64,000 nt of DNA from Glandiceps talaboti (GCF_964340395.1 NC_135551.1:17158503-17222502), one strand, 5' to 3'; numbered from the stretch's first letter, positions 1 to 13,392 are shown. The notes: generated by a model from the letters alone, not told the origin. Numbers and translations are program-made.

Positions 1-1140
1 TCAATACATGACCCAATTTTGAAAGTAGGAACCCGGTCACCCTTACAAGTCATGTATAGTCGGAAGTCGTCAGCATACAACATATAAATTAAAGACCATG
101 ACGGGTTATAATGTTCTCCAAATGTACTGTATACAAACTGAATAAAACTGGCACGAGGAACACGAAAGGCCAAAGGAGTTGCCTTTGACATGATCGACCC
201 GACACACACCCACTGCGTCCCCCCATCGTAAATATGAACTAAACCCTTTATGGAATACCAAACCAATGACCTAAAAGTAAAGACATGTTGATTATTTGAC
301 TAGTAGCTGGAGCCACCTGCTCTACACACTAACCGAGCAAATCATTTCGAGTTGGGTCAATCATGCAGGGTGGCAATGACAATGTGGAATTGAGTTAGGA
401 CACAAATTCAATAGATACCAGTAAATGAACCAAACTTGGGACTCAAGATTTGAGTATCTGAGGGTGCAATTCAAAGCTAAATGTTCACGAATATCCTTAA
501 TGTTTGATTTAACAAAAGTCTGCAAAAGCATCTGGTAATAGTGAGATGTCAATGTTTGGGAGAGGACTTGTTGTAGCTTTCGTTGTGCCAACAATGTCCT
601 CTCTTACACGAGAAAATGTATTTTGGTCAGCTTTTTTCGATACGGTCTCGATGATAGGCAGCCTTAGCATTCAATCTTCTACCATAGGCAGCGCAAGCCT
701 CTTTGTAAATTTTCCTTGCGAACAGTGAGAAGAGAACTTATCCACTTTCTCGCAAGTCGATGTAGATGACAACTTGCGCTGAGTTTCCTTGATTTTCGAG
801 TGATTCTGGATGTAGATGGAACGGAGACAAAAGTTTTCAAATGTAAAGATCGGAAGGTAGAAGGCAGTCACTGGCGATTTGAGAGATGTAACGATCAGAA
901 GCCCTTTTGACGATGAGATCTAAAGTATGGCCCCTGTCATGCGTTGGTACTTGGACATGCTGCTCTAATCATAGAAGATGTAGAGGTTCGATGAACTTTG
1001 AATCATTATGTTCGCCAGAGTCGTCGACATGCATGTAAAAGTCACCTACAATAAATAGATGACCCTTAGTACGAATGATATTTTCCTTAAAGGATGAAAA
1101 CCACTCAAGGAAATCCAGCACGATCCGCGCAGTGAATATT
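1..1140 (-). mobile_element. CR1/Jockey-like LINE remnant in gene A intron
   Basis: On the minus strand, 990-1080 encodes HLFIVGDFYMHVDDSGEHND, the endonuclease GDF-H-D motif (normally GDFN). 361-600 encodes TSHYYQMLLQTFVKSN, the linker/RT region. 1-90 encodes a YADD-type reverse transcriptase active site (ADDFRLYMTC). Stops and frame changes show it is dead. It is antisense to gene A, like its partner in gene B's arm, so insertion preceded the duplication. Confidence 0.75.
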
Positions 1141-1258
1141 TGAGACAAACTGACAAACGTATATTATCTATTTTCATGCAAGGTGTAATATTTAGAAGGT
1201 AAATTTAGATTTCTTGTAATATCAATAATAACTTCTTAATTCGTTATTCAATCGGCAG

Positions 1259-2055
1259 CGAACAATTCCTGTCCCTCCAATATGTATCAATGTACGAGTG
1301 GCGAATGTATCCATCCAAGTGACTTATGCGATGATTCTGTCACTTGTTACGGGGCCAACAATGGTCCTTCTTGTGGTAAGAGAAAATTTACGTTCCACGT
1401 TGCTTATTCCACAGTATGTATTTTTTTTTTATCAACTCTTCAATTTATTTTTTTAAAGTTTATCAATAGTATAGCCGTCACAGTGGTCCTTTATTTGGGC
1501 CACTCAGACTTAGATTTAAATGTTCTGTCTTTTCCGAGAAAATTAGGTATACCAAATAAAATGCATTGTTACGAACAAGGAAAATATTGAAATAAGACGA
1601 GGAAGTGAGGCAAAATGACGAAGAGAGAGTTGGAGTAAGACTAGTAAAAATGAAAGAATGTAAAATTTGTTTTAAAACAATTGCTTTATATTGTATTGTA
1701 TTGTATTGTATTGCATTGCATTGTATTGTATTGTACTGTATTGCATTGCATTGTATTGTATTGTACTGTATTGCACTGTGTTGTATTGTATTGTATTATA
1801 TTGTATTGCATTGAATATATTGTAATGTATTGTAACATATTTTGGAATTGTATTGAAGTGGGTGTTTTTATGGCTTAAATGTTATTTTGTAGACAATGAA
1901 ACCTTCATTAGATTTGAATGCGACGATGATGAGCAGATAGCATTTACAAAATATTGTGATTTCCATCAAGATTGTAATGATGGTTCTGATGAGACATCCT
2001 GTGGTAAGTTATATGATTTATAATTTATATATAGCATATGTACATATAGCTTTGC

Positions 2056-2086
<31 letters not shown>

Positions 2087-2247
2087 TGTATGTATGTATG
2101 TATGTATGTATGTATGTATGTCTGTCTGTCTGTCTGTGTTTGTCTGTTTGCCTCTAACTATCTGAGGTCTATTTATGGGTGGGTTATAATGAAGTAAGCC
2201 ATTTTATGTTTGAATATCCATATCTTGTGCTGGCGACTCGAACGTCG

Positions 2248-2317
<70 letters not shown>

Positions 2318-5300
2318 TAATTGGAATACATGAAAGAAATCACATGCATACGAGTGCACTGTCTTACTCTTTCAAACAACATTATATCTGCCTTCTTGTA
2401 TTTGGTATTTGAATCAACTTTGTTTCAGGTGTGCATTTCATGATTTGGATATTTTCATGAAGAGTAATACGATGCAATAGTAAAGCAAATGCGAAAATAT
2501 TTACCACTATGACCCTGTCTATTCTTTTCATTATCGAGTAGATTTTTCATTTGGTAATGCAACAGAGAAGTTCAAGTGTTCAAATGGCAAAGGAATAGAT
2601 ATCAATGAACAATGTGATACAAAACCAGACTGTTCTGATGGATCGGATGAACTTAACTGTATAAACTTAGGTATTTGTGAATACACATACACACACCGTT
2701 AGATACATTGCCATGCCTATACCACTACAGAACTGAAGAAATTCAGTTTTGCTAAATATTTATTGTACAGTGCCAAGTGAAAAAGAGCATCGTCATTAGC
2801 AATTTTATGGAAGGAAATTATGTTTAAATGTTGCGTGATTCCAACATGATTTTGCGTATGCCAGATGTGGGTCATCCAGGGAATCAGACATTGTCGAATA
2901 CAACTTGATTGAATGTATTTTTGTCCCTTCTGTTGTTTCACCTAAGTTTCTGTCCATACATGCATTAATTTTACGTCACTCTGAAAACACTCGTAGTTAA
3001 TAGTTGGACATTGTACATCATCAAGTTTGTATTTTGACCAACTGCAAATGAATGTATTTCCAATAAAAAAATCCTGCTAATTTCAAACATAGTATAGTAA
3101 GACGTTACATAAGGAAAGTTATAATGAAACCCCACAAAAGAATTATTTGTACCTGCCTTAAGTATAATACTTGTCACATTCCGAGATTGCTGCCACAATT
3201 CGTACATGTACACGTATTGGTTGTATATTGGGGGGGGGGGGGTCTTCTATGAACTTGTTATATTTTGTAATGGTTGGAAACACGTATTGTCATGACGTTA
3301 CTTGTAGTTTGTTTAGAATATGTAATTGCAATTTCCTTATTTTTGCATAATACATTTTATTACCAGAAATATGTAATGCGATAAAATGTCTTGACGGTAC
3401 ATGTATTGCACCTTCTCTTCGATGTGATGGAATCACTGACTGTGTTTATTGTGATTATGGGGAATCTGAAGATGAAGTTGGCTGTGGTAGGTTACTAAAG
3501 TTCGAAACATTGTCATTTCAGATTTCCCATCACTGTATAAAATACTTACACCAAATAATTGAATGTCATCCTACATTTGGACCATTGTCAATGCGTTATA
3601 CTTTACTGAATGATTACATTACTGTTGTTGTACGTTCGGTACTTCTCTTAGTTTTATCAGACTAATTACCTTAGCTTCATCACACTAAATATTAAAAAAG
3701 TACAGAGAGTGACTGATAGAAACGTACCAATGTTCTTCCAATCTCCAGTATGATTCCAACACATAACAGGTAATGTATCGCCAAACGATAATGTACAAAT
3801 TGTCATTGGCCATGATATATCAATGCAGTAGGCATGCAAAACTATTTAACTATTTATCGGTTATACTCAATACTCTTCAAATTAAAAAAAACATCGAGCC
3901 TTGTTCGTTTTCCTCTATACTTCTATTTCCATACACGGACATGTGATCATGTAGGAAAACATCCATTTGGCAAAACTAAATAGTGTAATTAGCAAAGGAA
4001 TAGAACTGGGTCTTTGTAAAATGGAAAGATTATAATTTCAAGATAAAATCAAAATCGCTTCCTCATCAAAATAAATCTTTTCAAATTGACTTTCCAATAT
4101 GTGATATTTCAACTGATACCCGACATATAAAAGTAAGATACACAATATAACAATGCTTTATATAAACTAACTGAAAAGCAATGTGTGATTTTATGGATAT
4201 GACATCTTCTCGCAGTTAAGAGTAAGATTAGAGATGGGTCATGTGGCGATATGGAGATGAAATGTCGAAATGGTGTCTGTATTGATAAGAGACATTGGTG
4301 CCTATATGATATTGATCAATATGGTTATTCACCTGGATGTCGGGATGCCTCCAGTATCAATAATTGCAGTGAGTTGATGCAAAGTGTTTACACCCAGCCT
4401 TCCCATCCCTTCTTGCACACACTGCTAAGGAGTGGTACCAGCACCATTATTACATCTGTTCATGGATAGTATATAATATATATAATATTATGTGATAGCA
4501 GATTTGATTCATACCGGGAACAAATATGACATCCCATAGCTATATGACGCATGTTCATGTGACTATGTTTCATGGAATTATTGATTAGGAATTATGCCAT
4601 ATATCACAACAATTGCTCTTGATATTGGGTCTATTGCCAACATTAACCTTTGTTGCGTATGAATGGGTTAGTGCCAAAGGGCTTCTAACAATTTGAATGT
4701 TGTGCACGTGTGATTTCTGATCTTACAACAGCCAGCCCTCTACTCTGAAAAATAATAATTTGATAAGATAAGATCAGATCAGATCAGATGAGATCAGATC
4801 AGATGAGATCAGATAAGATAAGATAAGATAAGAATTTGAATTAAAGTTGGTTCAGAGTCCGAAAGGCCTAGTGAACAAAACAGGGTTTGTTATTTATTAA
4901 CTATGACATATTTCTAAAAAGCCTGGATATTTTCTAATAATTTATGTTTCCTCTGGTGAAGACATGGCGGTAACGATATAATGGAAAAAAATCCATGTTG
5001 TAAATTTGACTTAGGACCATAGCGGCCTTACGCCGAAACACATTTTTTGGCCTTTTTCTGAAAATGACATTTTCGTCATTACTCCCTTTTCCCATATTGC
5101 AGACACTTTGCAATATCTTGTTCAATGCATACAAGTTTGGTATTCATGTCACTTTCTCCTGAATGGTTGCTTTATTTGTTGCTAAATCCCCATGTGTATA
5201 GTTACTGCTTTCCAATAACCATAAGCCATACAGACTTACATCAAGTACCTACTACTGATCCTACATCATTCATCCTCTTAGCACTCTAAAAAAAGATCAA

Positions 5301-6289
5301 GTTGAAGATTTTCTTCAAACGAGTATGTTCCTAGCGAATATACTCGACAAGCTTGGTTCTATACAAAATATTTTAACGTGACAGTAAGGCCACCTACCTT
5401 CTATAATTGAAACAACAAATGAGGCGTGTACAGCCAAATGCATATTCATGAACTTGTTGTCCTGTGTGCTTTCAGACAAGTTATGTCTCTCATGCATTTT
5501 ATATCATTTCTTCGGAACAGGGGATTTTGTATGTCCAGCTTACACTTACAAATGTACTGAAAGTTATTGCATACCACTGCATAGACTGTGTAATGGAGTA
5601 CCAGACTGTTTAGATGGTCAAGATGAAGACTCATACAGATGCTGTGAGTTTCTTGTTCACGATAAACCATGTTTACTATAACATTCTTCTCTCTTGCTCA
5701 GGGGATCTGTCAGTTATGACTGTTCCCTTCTATTGAAAATGAATGACTACTCTTTTGTTATCATACAGCAAAATAGTCGTACACCACGGCAGCATCGGAG
5801 TACAACACACATTAAAGTGATTTACAAAAGTTAAAAGAACATCAGCAAATACAATGTTATTTATTTATGCGCGTGTCACACATTTAATTATATTCTTTCT
5901 AACCGGTACTTTCTGCTAATTTATTACGCATGTAGTATGGTCGACGAGTATTCGTCTACAAGGGTCAAAGTGCGTACATTCTTGTTATTCACTACAATCT
6001 AAGTGTGTAAATTAATGTACCCTCCTTGTAATTCTGTCCTTAACATTTGGCCTATACACCTTGTTGTGATTTGCAGGGATCAAACAAGTATGAGTGCATT
6101 TTCATTAAACCAGCTCGAAGGAATCTGCTATCGTTTTAAACTTACTTTCCTTTCTCATTTTCCCATCAGCTGAATTCAAATGCCCCACTGGATCATACAA
6201 GTGCAGAAATAGTACAGTGTGTATAAGTCCAGCCTATGTATGTGACGGTACTCCGCACTGTATTAATGGAGATGATGAACTTTATTGCA
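1259..6289 (+). CDS. Gene A: seven LDLa modules
   Basis: Seven single-exon phase-1 modules. The second has [10 protein letters not shown] and the third [10 protein letters not shown], both with intact calcium cages. The sixth has [12 protein letters not shown] and the seventh [10 protein letters not shown]. The first ([19 protein letters not shown]), fourth and fifth keep cysteines but not the acidic cage. Introns carry large microsatellites: TTGTA around 1685-1815, TGTA/TGTC 2058-2138 and AAC 2250-2316. Confidence 0.88.
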
Positions 6290-9062
6290 GTGAGTAAATG
6301 TTTTCTATATTGTGTGACTGCCTGATGACTTGCTTATGGTTTGACATGTATATAATATTTGGTTTATATTCATTCATAGACACCAATTGTCCTGATGGAT
6401 GCTCATGCATTGATCTTGAAATGGTCTGTCTAAATACGTCATTAACTACTTTTGATAGCCTGAATCAAGATCTAAGAAGCCTGTGAGTAACCAAAGTTAT
6501 AGTCAATGTTTATTCATATAGTTCAATTCTGGTCGAAAGGTTACACCATGTATCTATATCTACTACTTATGAAGAATCACCTATGGCGGCACCTTAGATA
6601 GTTCATACAAAGCTCTTTCTATAAGAAATTAGCTCTAAACATTCATTAATGCATGTCCTATTATTTGGTTACATCTATTAAATTCTTTTCTTTGGCGTCC
6701 GCATGCGGGAAGGTTTGTTGGCAGACTTAAAGAAACTAGCAAATCGTATTCAAAACTGTCTTGGAGGGCGGTATTTCATACTATTAGCAAATGGAAAAAT
6801 CGAAATATCTTCATAATAACTACACGTTATGTTGCTTAAGACTATGCAACATTGGATTTGGACATTTATATTTCATCAGTGTAGTTGATTTACGTGCAAA
6901 CCGAAAATGAACCAACGCAGCAGAAAAGTTAAATGTGCTTAACTTGCTAGCATTTGGTTCTTTCTGTGTTAGTTTTTTTCCCTCTCTGCCTGGTACGTTT
7001 TGTGGAACGTCACGAACGACAAGCAAATTCTTTAATCGGTGGAGCACGAGAGAAAGCGAAATATATTGTAGTAAAAGTAATGGGTTTAATCTGTCAAAAT
7101 GCAAAACTTGATATACACAAGTTCTATGTCTTAATCTTACAACAATAAGAAATGATGCTTCATGTGACATATGGCTTTGAATTTTATCATTCTTATTTTT
7201 ATTCACAGGGTTGCTGTTAATTTACATTTGATAGGACATCTCACGAAATCAACATTTTATGGTTTTGGATACTTAGGTTATTTGTAAGTATATTTATTCA
7301 ATTCGTTACAAACTTTCTGTAATTTAGATAGCGTGCCTCTAATATTGACAGAGTGTCTCTAATTTTAATCCAGAAACCAATTTTGAACAATGTACTGTTT
7401 GGAAATCACACTTACTTCATTATCTACAATCATATGTCATAATGGAATATTTTCAAATCCATTAATATCACATTAATTGTTGCTATCTTAATGAAACTAC
7501 TAAATACCCCACCACACCAGCTACCTTTGGAACACAATATAACTTCCTTATAACATTTCAAGGAAAGAGTTATTGTTATAAACCATTCCAATAGCTGGCA
7601 CTTTTTACCAGACGTTCAATGAGCCTCAGACACCTAAATGCTAAACAGTTATGCCATGAAGTATACTTGAAATATGGTATTTGCACCCAATCGTTACAGT
7701 TTGTTAGTGTGCAATTGCAACTGATACCCCATGTTTTCCTTGATTTATTTCATGTAGGTCATCATGTATTAAGAAGTCACTCACAATGTTCAACAGAGTT
7801 GCCTGGTAGTCGCTTACTTTATTTTATGTTTATAACTGATCTTTGCATTTCTTTTGCAGGAACCTTTCAGAAAATGGCCTAACACATCTATTTCCAGATA
7901 TATTTCGAGGTCTACGAAATCTTCTATATCTGTAAGTGTTCAGAATGATCTATCATTTCGTATATTAAACGTGTTTAAATCTACCATTGCGTTCAGATAT
8001 CTTCATCTAACTCATCTCAATTCTCCTTATCATCATTTAATTTGAAGGATTTTGTCAAACAACAGATTGGTTACAATATCACATCAGATTTTGAGTGGCA
8101 TGGGAAGACTGAAGTTCCTGTGAGTATCTGAAACTGAGTTGATCTAAACAATTGTTATAAACGCATAAATGATTTCATGTGCGAGCAGCAGATAACGAGA
8201 TCAACACATTGTACTATTCTAAAAGCGTCATAGTGCTTACATCCACTAAGCTGAACAGGTTACAGTTTGCTTGAAGTCAGCAAATGTTCTACTCACAAGA
8301 TTGGCTTCACATGACTACGAACTACTTCCAAACAACGGGTTTCATAAGCTTGTCATATAATATTTAAAAGATTAGAATATAATAAGTGATGGTTTCACGA
8401 CAGATATTCAACATTCTTTTTCAAAGACAATAGTTTGCAGCTCCTGGGAGTTGACCGCAAAACAACATTGTTTGAAAAGTCCGTTTCAATTCGTAAGATG
8501 CCTTACGCTTACTGTAATATAGGGTATTTTTCTTACACACTGAGCCATAGTATAGTTAATGAGCATGCATTTTGTGGCCATGTAAATGTACCATGTTATA
8601 GTAACATGTAGAAAGTAAGGAAGCTATAATGCTTCTTTGAAGTTTCGAATAAAATAAAGCGTGCCTGTGTAGTATTTTCAGTAGTATTCACGTATCATTA
8701 TCATTATCAATGTAGAATTATTATTCTGACCGTGGAGAGCTGTATTACAAATAGATTTCTTCGAAATAGTTAGCGTTTATATGGGAATTATTAATCAATT
8801 TTGCTTTCCCCCGGCAGTGATCTCCAGAATAACAGAATTATGAATTTCGGGAAAGATGTGTTTTCCCAGTTAACGTCATTAGAAATATTGTGAGTGCGAC
8901 TTTTAATACAGTAAATTTTTTGAGTACAGTCCACTTCACTGGAGTAACTGATTACACACTTATGTGTGTGTATGTGTATGTGTATGTGTATGCATGAGCG
9001 AGTGAGTCAGCCAGTGAGTGAGTGAGTGAGTGAGTGAGTGAGTGAGTGAGTGAGTGAGTGAA

Positions 9063-9095
<33 letters not shown>

Positions 9096-12000
9096 TTAGC
9101 TGTGTTTGTTTGTCTGTGTGTGTGTGTACAAATTAAAGAGAGACATGATTTTAAAGTTACAGCACTGGTGCGTTTGAGAATTAATCAAATATGAATAACT
9201 TGGTAGAATGAATAGGTAATAATTATAGTTCCTTTTTTTCTAACAGCAACGCAATGTCTATGTATTTATGTAACCGTTGGTGTGTGATAAACAAATTGGT
9301 GTGTGATATAATACAATTTACATAAACCAATATACATTTCTTATATATGTTATACTTCTCATATTGTTCTCACAGATATTCTGATGTGTATGCTCTATGT
9401 TGTGTAGCTGGTGTACAGGAGGGTAAACTTAAAAAGTGCCTACCTGAAGCGAACATATTCCGCTTTTGTACACCATTATTACCAAATACTAGTGTCCGTG
9501 TGATAGCATGGATCATCGGGTTGTCTTCAATCTTGTTGAATATATATTGCATAAGTCTGAGGTTGAGGGCAGCGATGCATGACAAACGAATGTCAACTGA
9601 TTCATTCTTGATATTGTTTTTATCGATCACTGACATGTTAATGAGTATATACTTGGTATCCATATCAAGTGTAGCTTCGTACTTTGGTAGTGGATACATC
9701 ACGAATGATGTACGTTGGCGTACAAGCATTGTGTGCAAATTTCTTGGAATCCTAGCTACTGTGTCTAGTCAGATGTCACTATTTGTTTTGACAGCAATGG
9801 CTTTGATTCGTTGTGTTGTTCTTACAAATCCTTTAAAACGGATACATGTCCCTCTTAAAACAGCCATTAGCATCATTGTAGTAGGGGTCATTTTTCACGT
9901 ATTGTTTGCGGTTTTACCTGTTTCCTCAATCGAATACTTTGGGGATTATTTCTATGGCGATAATACTGTATGTTTACCGCTTCATTTACGGCATGATCGA
10001 CCTCCAGGGTGGGAATACTCCTTTGTGATGTTCACCATTCTTGACATATGTTACATTGTTGGGATCTCAGTTTGCTACACCATCATTCTCATTCGGAAAC
10101 GTAAGAGTGGTAGAGATAGCGGTGGTAGTGATCGCATATCACGAAATAAACACAAGGCCCTCGTCATGGTAATGCTTATAGTCGGCACTGATCTGCTCAG
10201 TTGGCTACCGATTATAATTGTTACTTTTGTCGGTGTAGCTGGTGTTCAGATGTCTGGCATCATATATGCTTGGTTTGCCGTTGTTGTTCTACCTCTGAAT
10301 TCAATGATCAACCCCTTTCTTTATTCCTTCTCGATGGAAGAATTTAAGTTCATTAACATCAGACGACTGATAAGATTTTCGAAACGTTTGAAGAAGACGA
10401 AATCGGAAGACGGTAAATTGGAAAAGTTGTTTCTTTAGCTAAAAACGTTCACACCTACCATTATGTGAATCATGTATTCATTAAATCATAATGTCTAAAT
10501 TGAGCTTTCTCCTGTTGACTGATATTTCTCATGTCTACATATGATTATGTCGATTACAATACACAAGATTGCCTTCAATTTGCAGCAATGACATCGTCTT
10601 TATATAGTTTGTAGATGTTTGTAATGTTTATTAAAGGGCATCGAGTATCGTGCTCCGTATTTTAAAAATGGAAAACCACAAATTGATAATTATTTTCGAT
10701 TTCAGTGAAATTAAACTGTACACATGCACAAATGTTGTACAAACAATCGAATATAGGAAAGACTGAACGAAGATTTTAAAAAAAATGTGCGTTTCCGATA
10801 ACCCGATCTACCTTAGTTAAAACTTCCAACCCTAAACATTTTTTAAATAATTTAAGCAAAACAACAGCAAATTCTTTGTCTTCTTGACCTTCATGCACAA
10901 CTGTTTTCTTTCCCCAGTGATTTCTGTGCATATGTCATCAAGCTATCACAAGAAGGGTATTCTGACCCACATTTTGTTTGGTTGTGGGTGGAAGCAATAT
11001 TTTACATAAATAAAAACAATTAAAAAGGGTAATTATTTAAATAAAATACAGACCTACCTACCCCGTTCTCTGAGGTCCTGTTATCGGAAACATATTCTTT
11101 TTGCCTTACCATACTCAGTATCTGTGTATGATAAAATTACACTGTTAATATTCTTAGGATTACCAAAGAAACTTAAACAACAGCAGATGCAAATGACGAG
11201 AGATGTACGTCTTGGCTGGCAAGCAATATTTAATGGTATGGATGAAAATAACATGCCCAGACTATCAGAATTTACAGATTGGGAATGCTTCAATGAAGAT
11301 AGTGCAGCTCTAATCATACAAGATATATCAACTTGCGTTCATATCCTTCATGGGTCTGACTGCTACCATGGAAACATCGATACAAAACATGTTTCTATCG
11401 ACTTCACAAATGTATGTTTAGATAGATATATTTCTTGAATAGCATGTTTTTGTAAAGTAATATATTTACCATCGCATTTGCATTTGACAGTTTTGGTTAA
11501 AAAAGCCTGGTGTTTTAATTAACTCTCTGGGATATCAACGGCACACATAGTCATTGATATACAGCATTCGAATTTTCTTCCATTTTAAAAGTTATATTTC
11601 AAACAATAATGAAATATTGAGGTCATTCTAAGAGACACTTGAATTGAAGGGCCTTATTACAGCCAATGTGAGAATTCGTTAAAAGCCCGATGTAGCCCTT
11701 TGAAAGCTATTTATATTCTTCAACAATTAATTATAGCATAATAATTAGTAAACATAAAGTGAATATATTTTGTATTAAAGAAAACTTATAAAATGAGCAA
11801 ATGGAACCACCTTAATTTATCGATTTTTTCATTAATCATCTGTCACATACAGCCATACGTTCAGTTCATGGTACTGTTCTCCAAATCAATCTTAATGCTA
11901 AATAAATACAAATTCCAAATCATGCTCCAGTATAAATGTATATGCACTGAATTACAAATATACATATTTCACCCATCTATTTGATATTACTTTAACATAA

Positions 12001-12293
12001 TTAACATATTTGTTTGACAGGATATCTGTTGCGGTGCCTTTCTAACGATAGATAAACTTCGTGGGAGACCTAAGGATAAGTCACCTGGTAAAGCAGGACG
12101 TCGTAAAGGTTGTGATAGTTCAAAGAAAGTGGCTATAACCAGAGACCCAAAAAGTGTCAAACAAAACGTCACAACTGGTTGTGCAGTAGACAAACCTGTG
12201 GCCAAATCTAAGAAAGACATCCAATGTGTGGAGAAAGAAAAAGAATCGTCAACTGCCGGACATCAAAATGTGCCTGAAAAATCTAAAACATAA
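1259..12293 (+). CDS. Gene A: paralogous LDLa-LRR-7TM receptor, 5' part not in window
   Basis: Fifteen exons match the last fifteen of gene B one for one in length and phase: 1259-1375, 1893-2003, 2542-2670, 3367-3486, 4216-4368, 5521-5643, 6170-6289, 6380-6482, 7209-7283, 7860-7931, 8048-8119, 8818-8889, 9376-10412, 11158-11411 and 12021-12293. They total 2831 nt, open from a phase-1 acceptor to TAA (943 residues plus one carried base). No frameshift or stop is present and all splice sites are GT/AG. The first exon begins mid-gene, so further 5' exons must lie left of position 1 (or the copy is truncated). An antisense LINE occupies 1 to about 1140. Confidence 0.8.
1685..1815. repeat. TTGTA pentanucleotide array (gene A intron)
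   Basis: Imperfect ttgta/ttgca repeats. Homologous arrays in gene B's arm are at about 37030-37090 and 38395-38452, consistent with the LDLa exon duplication there. Confidence 0.95.
2058..2320. repeat. TGTA/TGTC array and AAC array (gene A intron)
   Basis: TGTA from about 2058 passes into TGTC (to 2138). A separate AAC run lies at 2250-2316. Counterparts in arm B are 36438-36560 (TTG and TTTG/TGTC) and 36670-36775 (TACA). Confidence 0.9.
4755..4833. repeat. GATCA/GATAA pentanucleotide array
   Basis: Runs of agatcagatcagatgagatc and agataagataag. The arm B partner at about 33285-33330 has lost most of it. Confidence 0.85.
6380..8889 (+). CDS. Gene A: LRRNT and four LRR exons
   Basis: Exon 6380-6482 encodes the cysteine cap [14 protein letters not shown]. 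7209-7283, 7860-7931, 8048-8119 and 8818-8889 each encode one repeat, for example [18 protein letters not shown] and [18 protein letters not shown]. All junctions are phase 2. The LxxLxLxxNxL consensus is strongest in the last three. Placement directly before the 7TM exon is as in LGR receptors. Confidence 0.85.
8965..9125. repeat. TGAG and TGTC arrays before the gene A 7TM exon
   Basis: gagtgagtgagtg about 9010-9060, then tgtctgtctg about 9066-9100. The arm B partner is CA 28710-28752, ACAA 28753-28776 and TCAC 28812-28870. Confidence 0.9.
9376..10412 (+). CDS. Gene A: 7TM exon
   Basis: The 1037-nt exon encodes seven helices with SITDMLMS (TM2 Asp), SIVCKFLG (TM3 Cys), [13 protein letters not shown] in place of DRY, LLSWLPI (TM6) and INPFLYSFS (TM7). 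The extracellular Cys pair is probably SIVCK and NTVCLPL. The model uses the donor after GAAGACG (GTAAAT, weaker than gene B's GTAAGT). Reading through gives GKLEKLFL and a stop at 10436-10438, which could be an alternative terminus. Confidence 0.9.
11158..11411 (+). CDS. Gene A: kinase-like cytoplasmic exon
   Basis: The 254-nt exon is phase 1 to 0. It encodes [20 protein letters not shown] then [11 protein letters not shown], kinase subdomain VIA/VIB-like with HGN in place of HRD. Its acceptor TTCTTAG and phase exactly accept the 7TM exon donor (G plus GA gives Gly). The match to kinases is by motif only. No ATP-binding lobe is visible anywhere between the 7TM exon and the stop. Confidence 0.5.
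12021..12293 (+). CDS. Gene A: basic C-terminal tail exon
   Basis: Phase-0 exon after TTTGACAG. It encodes [20 protein letters not shown] and a Lys-rich tail ending VPEKSKT with TAA at 12291-12293. It is the same length as in gene B. About 90 bp beyond the stop, arm homology ends (near 12383), so little 3' UTR is shared between the genes. Confidence 0.7.
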   Translation, partial: DICCGAFLTIDKLRGRPKDKSPGKAGRRKGCDSSKKVAITRDPKSVKQNVTTGCAVDKPVAKSKKDIQCVEKEKESSTAGHQNVPEKSKT

Positions 12294-12383
12294 GAGGACA
12301 ACATGATATAATTTAGACTTCAAACAGGCATGAAGGTGATAAAAGGGTGACTCTGTAGGGGTGTTCATGTATACATTAGATAT

Positions 12384-13189
12384 ATGATTCCACGTAATCT
12401 TACTCGTTTCTTTGACCATTTTTAATGGCTAATCTAATTTCATATTAAATTTCATATTAACCTTGTTAACCTAGTTATTATATGATGTGTTTCTTGTAAA
12501 GTCACAGTACTTGAAACTGTTTAATTTCTTTTACTGAAGAAACTAATACTTATTGACTTTTAGTCAATCGTGGAATTTTCAGATAAAATGTAACTGTGCT
12601 CGATAATTCGCATTTCCTGACAAATTCTGTGAAGGTCAAGTATGTAATGCTAAGCTGTATGTTGATGTACTTGACTAACCCATGAACCTATTTAACAACA
12701 TCAATATAGAATGATTATATTTCGGTCACTTAATAGTACGGATGGTGTCAATAGTAAATTCAATCATATTCGTATTTTTCTGTAGCTGTATAAACGTTAA
12801 ATGAAAATAGTTTGATTTTTGGGTATAAGCCCTGATATTAGAACCCTCATGATTTCAGGCTGATGCTGTACTACTTATGGATAATATCTACCACTGATAA
12901 TCATTTACAAAGTCTAAATCTTGGCATTGTACACTTTTCAGTGATATATTGTGGTTGTCTGATCGTCAAATGAGCTCCAGTTACAATTAGTGCAGTCTTA
13001 ACATAGCAACTGATACATATTTTTTCTCAATTTTTAAACTTGTCACTACACAACTACGGAAACTAATGACCAATAATTAACTTATACAATGTCTTTTTAT
13101 ATGAAAATGACCAAGCTTAGTGAATGTTTCATTTTTACCTTTCATAAGGAAGGTTATATATCGGGCATGAAAAGTCTGTATGTTGCTGT
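12384..13189. other. Spacer, no recognisable feature
   Basis: AT-rich sequence after the end of arm A. It may include the unique 3' UTR of gene A; no AATAAA was noted close to the stop codon. Confidence 0.5.
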
Positions 13190-13198
13190 TTGTTTGTC

Positions 13199-13230
<32 letters not shown>

Positions 13231-13296
13231 TGTATGTATGTATGTATGTATGTATGTATGTATGTATGTGTGTGTGTGTGTGTCTGTCTGTCTGTG

Positions 13297-13392
<96 letters not shown>

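Larger units (their letters stand above)
1..12383 (+). repeat. Arm A of a large inverted duplication
   Basis: Reading 25444-39565 on the minus strand recovers this arm exon by exon and intron by intron. The inner end is clear: 12371-12383 (tatacattagata) matches the reverse complement of about 25444-25456, and flanking bases then differ. At the outer side homology still runs through a LINE (YADD region near 60-90), so the arm may continue left of the window. Coding identity in the 7TM exon is about 94% at protein level by eye. Introns differ by indels. Confidence 0.85.

Noticed and set aside
5448-5681. Individual LDLa-containing frames as separate small secreted proteins
   Set aside because: Each is one exon with flanking splice sites in matching phase; upstream residues come from introns.
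9370-9738. 122-codon antisense frame over the 7TM exon, also present in arm B at 28116-28484
   Set aside because: A shadow of the conserved receptor frame; both copies have it because the sense strand is conserved.
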